Below are positions 21,009 to 28,335 of a stretch of DNA of 33,509 bases, in pieces (the stretch's first letter is position 1; each line of letters opens with the position of its first letter). The notes under the pieces are model-generated. The model was given only the letters and a program-made list of their open reading frames with translations. It was not told where the DNA came from and ran no database searches. Origin of the DNA: Vicinamibacterales bacterium (GTDB lineage: Bacteria; Acidobacteriota; Vicinamibacteria; Vicinamibacterales; UBA2999); assembly GCA_030680175.1 (NCBI GenBank), contig JAUXWO010000100.1, positions 1 to 33,509 of the forward strand. The letters run 5' to 3'. The translations under genes were made by a program, and so were the position numbers.

Positions 21009-22556
21009 ATGCCCGCCGTCTCGATCGACACCGCGCCCCCCCGCGTCACCCTGCGCACCGCGCCCACCGTCCCCTATGACGGCGCGATCGCGGCGGCGCG
21101 GACGTGCTACTCGCCGCGCGTGATCGCGCCGTCCGAGGTCACCGACAAGCAGCGCGACTCGATCGGGCCGCTCACGTTCGAGGGCGGCCATCACACCGTC
21201 TTCCAGCACGCCCACTTCGAGTTCGGCCTCGAGAACATCTCGCGGCAGTTCGTCTGGAGCGTGCTGCACGCCTACCCCTTCTACAACTCCGAGCAGTCGA
21301 GCCAGCGCTACGTGAAGCTGCGCGAGCCGCGCGCCTTCCTGCCGCCCCTCGACGGCGAGGCCCGCGACGTCTATGAGCGCGCCGTCCTCCGCGCGTGGGA
21401 CCGCTACGAGGAGCTCTCCGCGCTGCTCAAGGACGATGCGTGGGCGATCCTGAAGGAGCTGCGCTACCTGCGTCCGTCGAACTCGGCCGCGCGCCACGCG
21501 GCCGTCGAGCGTGAGGCGGAGAAGAAGGCCATCGAGACGGCCCGCTACGTCATCCCGATCGCGGCGTTCACCTCGATGGTGCACACCGTATCGGGGCTGG
21601 TGCTGCACCGGCTCCACCGCATGTTGAATGCGGGCGACACGCCGTACGAAGCCTCGATGGTGATCGGGGCGATGGTCGACCTCGTCAAGGAGGTCGACCC
21701 GTTGTTCTTCGAGAAGGTCGGGCTCGAGACGCTCGAGTCCGCCGGCCTTCCGGAGGCGGCGTTCCCGCGGCCGCTGGCGTCGGGCGACGCCTTCGCGCAC
21801 GCGTTCGACCAGCGGCTCGCCGGCCGCGTGTCGCATCTGCGCGACTGGTCGACGCACGCCGAGCCGGTGACGGCTGAAGCGGTCCGGTCGACCTTCGGGC
21901 TCACCGTCGATCAGCTGTCCGACGACGAGGCGATCGAGCGGGTGATGAATCCGGCGCGGAACCGGTACCGGCTCGACATGCTCAACGTGTCGTACCACTC
22001 GCCGATGATGCGCGCGCTGCATCACGCGAGCTACGTCTTCGAGAAGAAGCTGTCGCACACGGCCGATTCGCAGGACCAGCGCCATCGGATGGTGCCGGCC
22101 TCGCGCCCGCTGATGACGTTTGCGGACACCGCCGCGCCCGACTACGTCACGCCGCGCCTCATCCGCGGGAACGACCGCGCCGCCGCCGTGTTCCATCAGG
22201 CGATGGTGGAGGCGTGGGCGGCGAAGAACCGGCTGGTCGCGCTCGGGGTGCCGCTGGAGTTCGCGCTCTACGTGCTGCCGAACGCCGTGTCGCTGCGCAT
22301 GGTCGAATCGGGCTCCCTCATCGCACTCCAGCACAAGTGGACGCTCCGCACGTGCTTCAACGCGCAGGAGGAGATCTACCTGGCGTCGATGGACGAGATT
22401 GCGCAGGTGCGCGCCGTGCATCCGCGGCTCGCCCGCCACCTCGGGCCGCCGTGCGTGCTGCGCAACGGCATCGTCGCCCCCCGCTGCACCGAGGGTACGC
22501 ATTTCTGCGGCGTGCCGGTGTGGCTGAACTTCCCGCAGGCGGAACGGCGCCTCTGA
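21009..22556 (+). CDS. thyX: Two-domain ThyX-like flavin-dependent thymidylate synthase homolog
   Basis: At 515 residues this is twice the usual ThyX (220-250), which makes dTMP from dUMP with FAD and methylenetetrahydrofolate. Two ThyX-like units are visible. N-terminal: EGGHHTVFQH (58-67), SRQFVWSVL and NSEQSSQRY (93-101), then ARYVIP (178-183). C-terminal: FEKKLSHTADSQ, DQRHRMVPASRP (356-367), YVLPNAVSLR (421-430) and NAQEEI (451-456). The normal signature RHRxxSxNExSxRY appears split: the NExSxRY-like part is in the first unit, where RHR is replaced, and RHRxxxxSRP is in the second. Whether it makes dTMP is open. It is followed 2 bp later by pcs and preceded by a leaderless promoter. Family firm, activity less so. 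Confidence 0.8.
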   Translation: MPAVSIDTAPPRVTLRTAPTVPYDGAIAAARTCYSPRVIAPSEVTDKQRDSIGPLTFEGGHHTVFQHAHFEFGLENISRQFVWSVLHAYPFYNSEQSSQRYVKLREPRAFLPPLDGEARDVYERAVLRAWDRYEELSALLKDDAWAILKELRYLRPSNSAARHAAVEREAEKKAIETARYVIPIAAFTSMVHTVSGLVLHRLHRMLNAGDTPYEASMVIGAMVDLVKEVDPLFFEKVGLETLESAGLPEAAFPRPLASGDAFAHAFDQRLAGRVSHLRDWSTHAEPVTAEAVRSTFGLTVDQLSDDEAIERVMNPARNRYRLDMLNVSYHSPMMRALHHASYVFEKKLSHTADSQDQRHRMVPASRPLMTFADTAAPDYVTPRLIRGNDRAAAVFHQAMVEAWAAKNRLVALGVPLEFALYVLPNAVSLRMVESGSLIALQHKWTLRTCFNAQEEIYLASMDEIAQVRAVHPRLARHLGPPCVLRNGIVAPRCTEGTHFCGVPVWLNFPQAERRL

Positions 22557-22558
22557 CC

Positions 22559-23251
22559 GTGACCCCCTGGGCCGCGCACCTCTACACGGCGCTCGGCGCC
22601 GGCGCGGCGCTCGGCGCCACCCTGTCCGTCGTCGACGGCCGGTTTCGCGAGGCGTTCCTCTGGCTGACGCTGGCGGTCTTCATCGACGCGACCGACGGCT
22701 GGCTGGCCCGCACGCTCCGCGTCAAGGAGCGCCTGCCCGGCTTCGACGGCGCCCGCCTGGACGACATCGTCGACTACCTGACGTACGTGTTCGTGCCGGT
22801 CCTGCTGATGCGGCAGGCGGGGTTGCTGCCGGACGGCTGGGGCGCGGGCGTGGGCGTCGCGGTGCTGGTGGCGAGCGGCTACGGCTTCGCGCAGGCCGAC
22901 GCGAAGGTCGGCACCACGGAGTACTTCTTCACCGGTTTTCCGTCATACTGGAACATCGTCGCGTTGTACCTGTTCGTCTTGCGCCTCCCGCCCGCGGTCA
23001 ACGCCGCCGTGCTGCTGGTCCTGGCGGTGTTGGTGTTCGTGCCCATCCGGTACGTCTACCCGTCGCGCACCCGCACATGGCGGAGGGCGACGCTGACGCT
23101 CGGCGTGACGTGGGCGGCGCTCGTGCTGACGATGATCTGGCGGCTGCCAGCCGTCGACGGCCCGTGGCTGCCGCTCTCGCTGGTCTTCCCGGTGTACTAC
23201 GTCGCGCTCTCGCTAGGACTGCACTGGCGATCCCGTGACGGCAGGCAGTAA
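22559..23251 (+). CDS. pcs: Phosphatidylcholine synthase (CDP-alcohol phosphotransferase)
   Basis: A 230-residue membrane enzyme that joins CDP-diacylglycerol and choline to give phosphatidylcholine. The CDP-alcohol phosphotransferase motif DG..AR...G...D...D appears as DGWLAR (46-51) and then GFDGARLDDIVDYLTYVFVP (61-80); the LDDIVDYLTYV form is typical of Pcs. About eight hydrophobic segments follow, with FPSYWNI and PIRYVYPSRT between them, as in Rhizobium and Pseudomonas Pcs. GTG 22559 lies 2 bp after the thyX stop, so the two are co-transcribed. No choline transporter is in the window. Confidence 0.88.
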   Translation: MTPWAAHLYTALGAGAALGATLSVVDGRFREAFLWLTLAVFIDATDGWLARTLRVKERLPGFDGARLDDIVDYLTYVFVPVLLMRQAGLLPDGWGAGVGVAVLVASGYGFAQADAKVGTTEYFFTGFPSYWNIVALYLFVLRLPPAVNAAVLLVLAVLVFVPIRYVYPSRTRTWRRATLTLGVTWAALVLTMIWRLPAVDGPWLPLSLVFPVYYVALSLGLHWRSRDGRQ

Positions 23252-23269
23252 TCCATCGGCGCCGATCAG

Positions 23270-23480
23270 GTAATCACGAAGGTCACGAAGAACGACGAAG
23301 GTCACGAAGGTCAGAGACTCACAAGATCACGAAAGCACAAGATCAAGAGATCGCAGTTCAAGAGATCACAGATCACAGATCACAAGGTCTAGAGATCTCG
23401 AAATAGATTGTCGCATCGCCACATCGCGGATCGAAGATCGCCAGATCACCACGTCACCAGATCACCAGATCGCTTCATTT
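23270..23480. repeat. Degenerate CACGAAGG / AGATCAC repeat region
   Basis: About 210 bp between pcs and the MFS gene hold repeated TCACGAAGG units first, then AGATCAC units (several copies of GATCACA, GATCACC and GATCGC), ending in ATTTATCC. AT content is much higher than in the rest of the window. No ORF or RNA gene is evident. The CACGAAGG unit recurs at 29711-29848. Confidence 0.75.
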
Positions 23481-23490
23481 ATCCATCTAA

Positions 23491-24672
23491 GTGTCCCCTC
23501 TCGCCATCATCTTCGTCACGGTCTTCATCGACCTGATCGGCTTCGGCATCATCATCCCGCTGCTGCCGTTCTACGCCGAGTCTTACGGTGCGAGCGCGCT
23601 CGCCATCGGCCTGCTGGGCTCGGTGTTCTCGCTGATGCAGTTCGTGTTCTCGCCGATCTGGGGGCGCTGGTCGGACCGGATCGGGCGGCGGCCCATCATC
23701 CTGATGGGCCTCGTGGGATCCGCGGTGTCCTACCTGGCGCTGGCGCAGGCCGAGTCGCTGGCGCTGATCTTTCTGGCGCGCGTCATCGGCGGCATCGCCG
23801 GCGCCAACGTGCCGACGGCGCAAGCCTACATCGCCGACATCACGACGCCCGAGAACCGCGCCAAGGGTCTGGGCCTGGTCGGCGTCGCGTTCGGGCTGGG
23901 ATTCGTCTTCGGGCCGGCGATCGGGGGCGGGCTGAGCCACTTCGGGCCCGAGGCGCCGATGTACTTCGCGGCGGCGCTGTCGATCGCCAACTTCACGGCG
24001 GCCTGGTTCTTCCTGCCGGAGTCGCGCACCGGCCACGGCAAGGCCGCCGAGGTGGGCCGGATCGCCGCGCTGCGCCGCGCCCTCGCGCGTCCGCAGCTGG
24101 TGCTGCTGCTGTCGCTGTACTTCATCATCATGGCGGCGTTCTCCGGGTTCGAGGCCACGTTCGCGCTCTTCAGCGAGCGGCGGTTCGGGTTCACGGCCGC
24201 CACGATCGGGTACCTGTTCGCGTTCATCGGCGTGGTGCTCGCCGTGGTCCAGGGGTTGCTGGTCGGGCGGGCGGTGCGGCTCATCGGCGAGCACCGGGTG
24301 GTGCCGATCGCCGTGGCGGTGATTGCGCTCGGGCTGGGGCTGGTGCCGCTGGCCACGAGTGTGCCGCTGCTGCTCGTCGCGCTCGGGACGCTCGCCACCG
24401 GGATAGGCTTCAACGGACCGTCGCTGACCTCGATGGTGTCGCGGCTGTCGGACCCCAATGACCAGGGCGGCATCCTCGGTGTGGCGCAGTCGCTCGCCGC
24501 CCTCGGGCGCATCGTCGGACCCGCGTGGGGCGGCTTCCTGTTCGATCGGTACGGAATGACCATCCCGTATATCAGCTCGGCGGCCATCATGACGGTGGCG
24601 TTCGTCGTGGCGCTCGTCAGCCTGGCGCGGCATGTGCCAGCCGAGATGGCGCCGGTGGGAGCGCGTTCATGA
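23491..24672 (+). CDS. MFS drug/proton antiporter, TetA-like (DHA1)
   Basis: A 393-residue inner-membrane transporter with about 12 hydrophobic segments. DHA1 signatures: FIDLIGFGIIIPLLPFY in segment 1, motif A WGRWSDRIGRRPII between segments 2 and 3, RVIGGIAGANVPTAQAYIAD in segment 4, and motif C GLGFVFGPAIGG in segment 5, which marks antiporters. It is closest in pattern to TetA(A/B/C)-type exporters, but the substrate cannot be read from the sequence. GTG start. Its stop overlaps the thioesterase start (ATGA), so the two form an operon. Preceded by a long repeat region. Confidence 0.88.
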   Translation: MSPLAIIFVTVFIDLIGFGIIIPLLPFYAESYGASALAIGLLGSVFSLMQFVFSPIWGRWSDRIGRRPIILMGLVGSAVSYLALAQAESLALIFLARVIGGIAGANVPTAQAYIADITTPENRAKGLGLVGVAFGLGFVFGPAIGGGLSHFGPEAPMYFAAALSIANFTAAWFFLPESRTGHGKAAEVGRIAALRRALARPQLVLLLSLYFIIMAAFSGFEATFALFSERRFGFTAATIGYLFAFIGVVLAVVQGLLVGRAVRLIGEHRVVPIAVAVIALGLGLVPLATSVPLLLVALGTLATGIGFNGPSLTSMVSRLSDPNDQGGILGVAQSLAALGRIVGPAWGGFLFDRYGMTIPYISSAAIMTVAFVVALVSLARHVPAEMAPVGARS

Positions 24673-25088
24673 GCGAGTTCAGGTTTTCGAAGCGGATCGA
24701 GGTGCGGTTTCGGGACTGCGACCCGATGGGGCACGTCAACAATGCCGTGTACCTGACCTACCTCGAGGTGGCCCGCTTCGCCTACTGGCGTCACGTCTTC
24801 GCCGGCCACGACGCCGGGGGGCTCCAGTTCATCCTGGCCCGGATGGAGTGCGACTTCCGTGCGCAGGCGGCGATGGGCGAGGAACTCGACGTGCACGTAC
24901 GCGTGAGCCGCCTGGGCCGATCGAGCTTCGATTTCGACGCCGAGATCGTCCGCGTCGCTGACGATGTGCGCATCCTGGAATCGCGCGCGGTGATGGTGGT
25001 ATACGATTACGCGGCCCAGACCCCGGTGCCCATCCCCGAGGCGGCGCGCCGGCGGATCGAAGAGTTTGAAGGGGACGGGCGTGGGTAG
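24669..25088 (+). CDS. Hot-dog acyl-CoA thioesterase (YbgC/FadM-like)
   Basis: A 139-residue 4-hydroxybenzoyl-CoA-type thioesterase that hydrolyses acyl-CoA or acyl-ACP thioesters. The catalytic signature RFRDCDPMGHVNNAVYLTYL (residues 14-33) has the Asp and the GHVNN turn of the YbgC/FadM group, and HVRVSRLGRSSFDFD is the central hot-dog strand pair. ATG 24669 overlaps the MFS stop by 4 nt. The TAG stop (25086-25088) is made by the first unit of the RGGTAGT array, and the last residues (GDGRG) approach the repeat. Chain-length preference unknown. Confidence 0.88.
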   Translation: MSEFRFSKRIEVRFRDCDPMGHVNNAVYLTYLEVARFAYWRHVFAGHDAGGLQFILARMECDFRAQAAMGEELDVHVRVSRLGRSSFDFDAEIVRVADDVRILESRAVMVVYDYAAQTPVPIPEAARRRIEEFEGDGRG

Positions 25089-25145
25089 TAGGTAGTGGGT
25101 AGTGGGTAGTAGGTAGTGGGTAGTAGGTAGTAGGTAGTGGGTAGT
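25083..25145. repeat. Heptamer array RGGTAGT, nine units
   Basis: Nine uninterrupted 7-bp units, GGGTAGT or AGGTAGT, starting inside the thioesterase stop codon. Five GGG runs on the plus strand give a weak G-quadruplex potential. Confidence 0.95.
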
Positions 25146-25169
25146 GGAACGGCGGTCCGGCGAAGCGAA

Positions 25170-25278
25170 AGCTGATCGCCGAATGCTGAGAGCCGAGAGC
25201 CGATCGCCGAAGGCTGAGAGCCGATCGCCGATAGCCGATAGCCGACCGCTGACCGCCGATAGCAGATCGCTGACAGCC
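25170..25278. repeat. Heptamer array NGCYGAN, fifteen units
   Basis: Fifteen consecutive 7-bp units with consensus NGCYGAN (AGCTGAT, CGCCGAA, TGCTGAG, AGCCGAG, AGCCGAT and so on), ending 5 bp before the MBL-fold gene's ATG. Only one unit (AGCAGAT) breaks the C-Y positions. Same family as 8771-8830 and 9971-10005. Confidence 0.95.
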
Positions 25279-25283
25279 TCCCA

Positions 25284-26075
25284 ATGATCTTCTCCCCCCT
25301 TCACGCCGGCAATCCCGGCCCGATGACCGGTGCTGGCAACTGGACCTACCTGTTGCCGGGCGCGGTGCCCACCCTTGTGGATGCGGGCGTCGGCACGGCG
25401 GGGCACCTCGACGCCGTGGCGGCCGCCTGTGGCGGGCACCTGGCGCAGGTGCTCGTCACGCACGGGCACGGCGATCATGCGGGCGGTGCGCCCGCGCTGG
25501 CGGCCCGCTGGCCCGGCGCGCGCTTCGCCAAGATGCCGTGGACGGAACGCGACGCGGCGCATGCGGTGGCCTGGGCACCGCTGGCCGACGGCATGTCCGT
25601 CGAGGCGGGGGACACCCGGCTCGAGGTGATCCACACGCCGGGGCACTCGCCGGACCACCTGGCGTTCTGGCACGCCGGCTCGCGGACGCTCCTGGCCGGC
25701 GACCTGCTGATCCTCGGCACCACCGTCTTCATCCCCGCTTCGTCCGGCGGCAACCTGGTGGACTACCTGCATTCGCTGAAGCGTATCCTCGCGCTCGGCC
25801 CGCGCCGGGTGCTCCCGGCGCACGGACCGGTGATCGAGGACCCCGAGACGCTGCTCCACGCCTACCTCGAGCACCGGCACCACCGCGAGCACCAGGTGTT
25901 GACCGCACTCGAGAGCGCGCCGCGGACGATCGAGCAGATCGTGGCGCGCATCTACCCCGGCCTCACCCGCGAGATCATCCCGATGGCGATGGAGACCGTG
26001 CTGGCGCATCTGATGAAGCTCCTCCACGACGGACTCGCGGCCAGGGACGGCGAGCAGTGGTTCGAGGTTCAGTAA
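25284..26075 (+). CDS. Metallo-beta-lactamase-fold hydrolase with C-terminal winged helix (LACTB2-like)
   Basis: A 263-residue MBL-fold protein. Metal ligands: THGHGDHAGG (HxHxDH, about 53-62), HTPGHSPDHLAF (His), LLAGDLLI (Asp) and LPAHGPVI (His). The C-terminal 70 or so residues (EHRHHREHQVLTALES...IEQIVARIYP) match the winged-helix tail of the LACTB2/glyoxalase-II-related subgroup, which includes a single-strand RNA endonuclease in animals; bacterial roles are unclear. ATG 25284 directly follows the NGCYGAN array, with no clear Shine-Dalgarno. It is followed 39 bp later by the hybrid kinase, which has its own promoter. Confidence 0.88.
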   Translation: MIFSPLHAGNPGPMTGAGNWTYLLPGAVPTLVDAGVGTAGHLDAVAAACGGHLAQVLVTHGHGDHAGGAPALAARWPGARFAKMPWTERDAAHAVAWAPLADGMSVEAGDTRLEVIHTPGHSPDHLAFWHAGSRTLLAGDLLILGTTVFIPASSGGNLVDYLHSLKRILALGPRRVLPAHGPVIEDPETLLHAYLEHRHHREHQVLTALESAPRTIEQIVARIYPGLTREIIPMAMETVLAHLMKLLHDGLAARDGEQWFEVQ

Positions 26076-26100
26076 CGGCAGGATTTCCGGGGCTTCTCGC

Positions 26101-26106
26101 TATACT
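26101..26106 (+). promoter_or_regulatory. Candidate -10 box TATACT, leaderless start of kinase gene
   Basis: TATACT ends 8 nt before ATG 26115 with no Shine-Dalgarno between, predicting a leaderless transcript for the kinase and possibly the M20 gene behind it. Confidence 0.5.
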
Positions 26107-26114
26107 GATGCCGC

Positions 26115-28313
26115 ATGGCTGAGGTGCAGCCGGAATCCCCACCTGTCCGGTCGCTGGTTCGCGTGACGGCGCTCGCCGCGTCGGGATACCTCGCGCTCTA
26201 TGTGGCGGTGTCGCTCGCGACCGGCCAGCGCGTGGGGCTGCTCGGCGACCTGGCACAGCTCGTCCCGCCCCTCGCCTACCTCGGCCTCTCGCTGTCGGTG
26301 GCCGGCCGCAGCCGCGGGCAGGCGCGCGCGTTCTGGCAGCTGAACGCCGCCCATGCCGGCCTCTGGACCGTCGGGCAGGTCGTGTGGACCTACTATGCGG
26401 CCATCGACGGCGAGGTGCCCGTCATCTCGCCCACCGACCCGATCTTCTTCGCCGCGGCCATTCCGATGGCCGCCGCCCTCTACGGCCGGCCCGACCGCGA
26501 CCGGCCCCGCTGGCTCTTCGACATCGTCGTCCTCGACATCGTCCTGTTCGCGCTCTTCGCGGCGTTTCTCTACATCTACTTCGTGCTGGCCATCACGGTC
26601 ACGGATGGGTCGGACCAGGCCTACACCGCGCACCTGACGCAGCTCTTCAACGTGCGGAGCGGGCTGCTTGCGGGGTGGGCGGGGTACGTCTGGTGGACGA
26701 CGACGGACGCACGGTGGCGGCAGGTCCTCGGGATCGTCTTCGCCGGGCTCGTCGTGAGCCTGGCCGGTGGCGTGCTGTCGGACGTCGTGATCGAGCGCGG
26801 GTGGTACTCGACCGGCAGCCTGTGGGATCTGATGTGGATGGTGCCGTTCGCCGTGCTGCTGCTGGCGCCCGCGCGGGCCGTTGACGCCGGCCTGTTCGAG
26901 CCGGCCGAGCCGGCGCCGCCCTATGCGCGGCTGCCTATGGTCTCCCTCATTGCGGTCGGTCTCTTGGTGGCGATTCCGGTGACCGACGAGATCGCCCGGC
27001 GGCTGTTTCCGGCGCCGCCGCTCACCGAGTCCCTGCGCGCGCATCTCGCCCTCACGATGCTGATCCCCTTCGGCATCGTCGTCTTCCTGCGTGAGTTCCT
27101 GTCGCGGCGCGCGCTGATCCGCGCCGGCCGTGATCTCGTCCGGGCGCGCGAGCGGCTGGGCCAGCAGGAGAAGATGGCCGCCATCGGCCAGCTGGTGCAG
27201 GGCGTGGCGCACGAACTGAACAACCCGCTGCAGGGCGTGCTCGGGTACACCGAGCTGATGCTCGCGGCGAGGCCGAGCCAGGCGGACAACGAGGAACTCC
27301 ACGCCATCCGCGATTCGGCCACGCGGGCCGCCGGCATCGTCCGCCACCTGCTGACGTTCGCCGGGGAGGAAGCGCCGGCCAGGAGCTGGCGCCAGATGGG
27401 GCGCCTGGTGCACGAGGCCGTGGCCCGGCGCCGGCCGTACCTGGATCTGGCGGGCATCGACGTCCGGCTCGAGATCGTGGACCGCCTGCCGCTCGTGTAC
27501 GTGGATGGTGTTCGGATGGAGCAGGTGATCATCCAGCTCGTGCAGAATGCCGAGGCCGGCATCGAGGCCCGCCACGCCGGCGTCGCGCACGGCCCGCGTG
27601 TCCCGACAGGCGTCCGGGGCGAGATCGTCGTGCGCGTGTGGCGGGAACTGGTGCCAGACCGGCTGTTGTTTGAGGTGCTCGACAACGGATCGGGCCTGCG
27701 TGAGGCCGACCTGACCCGGGCGTTCGACCCGTTCTTCACGACCCGGCAGACGGGAGAGGGCACCGGGCTCGGCCTCTCCGTCTGCTACGGCGTCATCCGC
27801 GAGCACGGCGGACAGATCCGGCTGGCGAACCGCCCGGTGGGCGGCACGGCGGTGACGGTCGAGCTGCCGGTGGCCACCGATGCGTACGCCCCCCGGCAGG
27901 CCGCGGCGCCGGTGCCGAGCCAGCGTCCGCGCGCGCTCGTCGTGGACGATGAGGACTCGAATGCGGCGCTGGTGCGCCGTGTCCTGTCGAGCGCGGGCTA
28001 CGAGGTTGAAAGCACCACCCTGTCACGCCGGGCGCTGGTGATGCTGGAGCGTTCGTCGTACGATGTGGTGATTGCCGACGTGAAGATGCCCGAACTGAGC
28101 GGCGAAGAGCTGTACGATCGGGTGTGCACGATGCGTCCGGAGATGGCCAGCCGCTTCATCTTCATCACGGGCGACATCGACGGACAGGCGACGCGGACGT
28201 TTCTCGAGCGCACGCGTTGCGGATACTTCATGAAGCCGTTCAACCTCGAGCATCTCACGTCCGCCGCCGACCTGCTGGTCGGCCTCGACCGTGGGGCGGG
28301 CCCGAACGCCTGA
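26115..28313 (+). CDS. Membrane hybrid sensor histidine kinase with receiver domain
   Basis: A 732-residue hybrid kinase. Residues about 15-330 contain eight to ten hydrophobic segments with little extracellular loop, which resembles a membrane-embedded sensor and not a periplasmic one. A short coiled coil (RDLVRARERLGQQEKMAAIG) leads to the HisKA H-box VAHELNNPLQG near residue 365. The HATPase domain has LVQNAEAGIE, DNGSGL, FFTTRQTGEGTGLGLS. Residues about 608-725 are a receiver with VVDDEDSN, phospho-acceptor Asp near 655 in VIADVKMP and MKPF. No DNA-binding output or separate response regulator is adjacent, so the partner is unknown. The signal sensed cannot be told. Confidence 0.92.
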   Translation: MAEVQPESPPVRSLVRVTALAASGYLALYVAVSLATGQRVGLLGDLAQLVPPLAYLGLSLSVAGRSRGQARAFWQLNAAHAGLWTVGQVVWTYYAAIDGEVPVISPTDPIFFAAAIPMAAALYGRPDRDRPRWLFDIVVLDIVLFALFAAFLYIYFVLAITVTDGSDQAYTAHLTQLFNVRSGLLAGWAGYVWWTTTDARWRQVLGIVFAGLVVSLAGGVLSDVVIERGWYSTGSLWDLMWMVPFAVLLLAPARAVDAGLFEPAEPAPPYARLPMVSLIAVGLLVAIPVTDEIARRLFPAPPLTESLRAHLALTMLIPFGIVVFLREFLSRRALIRAGRDLVRARERLGQQEKMAAIGQLVQGVAHELNNPLQGVLGYTELMLAARPSQADNEELHAIRDSATRAAGIVRHLLTFAGEEAPARSWRQMGRLVHEAVARRRPYLDLAGIDVRLEIVDRLPLVYVDGVRMEQVIIQLVQNAEAGIEARHAGVAHGPRVPTGVRGEIVVRVWRELVPDRLLFEVLDNGSGLREADLTRAFDPFFTTRQTGEGTGLGLSVCYGVIREHGGQIRLANRPVGGTAVTVELPVATDAYAPRQAAAPVPSQRPRALVVDDEDSNAALVRRVLSSAGYEVESTTLSRRALVMLERSSYDVVIADVKMPELSGEELYDRVCTMRPEMASRFIFITGDIDGQATRTFLERTRCGYFMKPFNLEHLTSAADLLVGLDRGAGPNA

Positions 28314-28335
28314 ACGCCGCTGGGACACAGAGACC

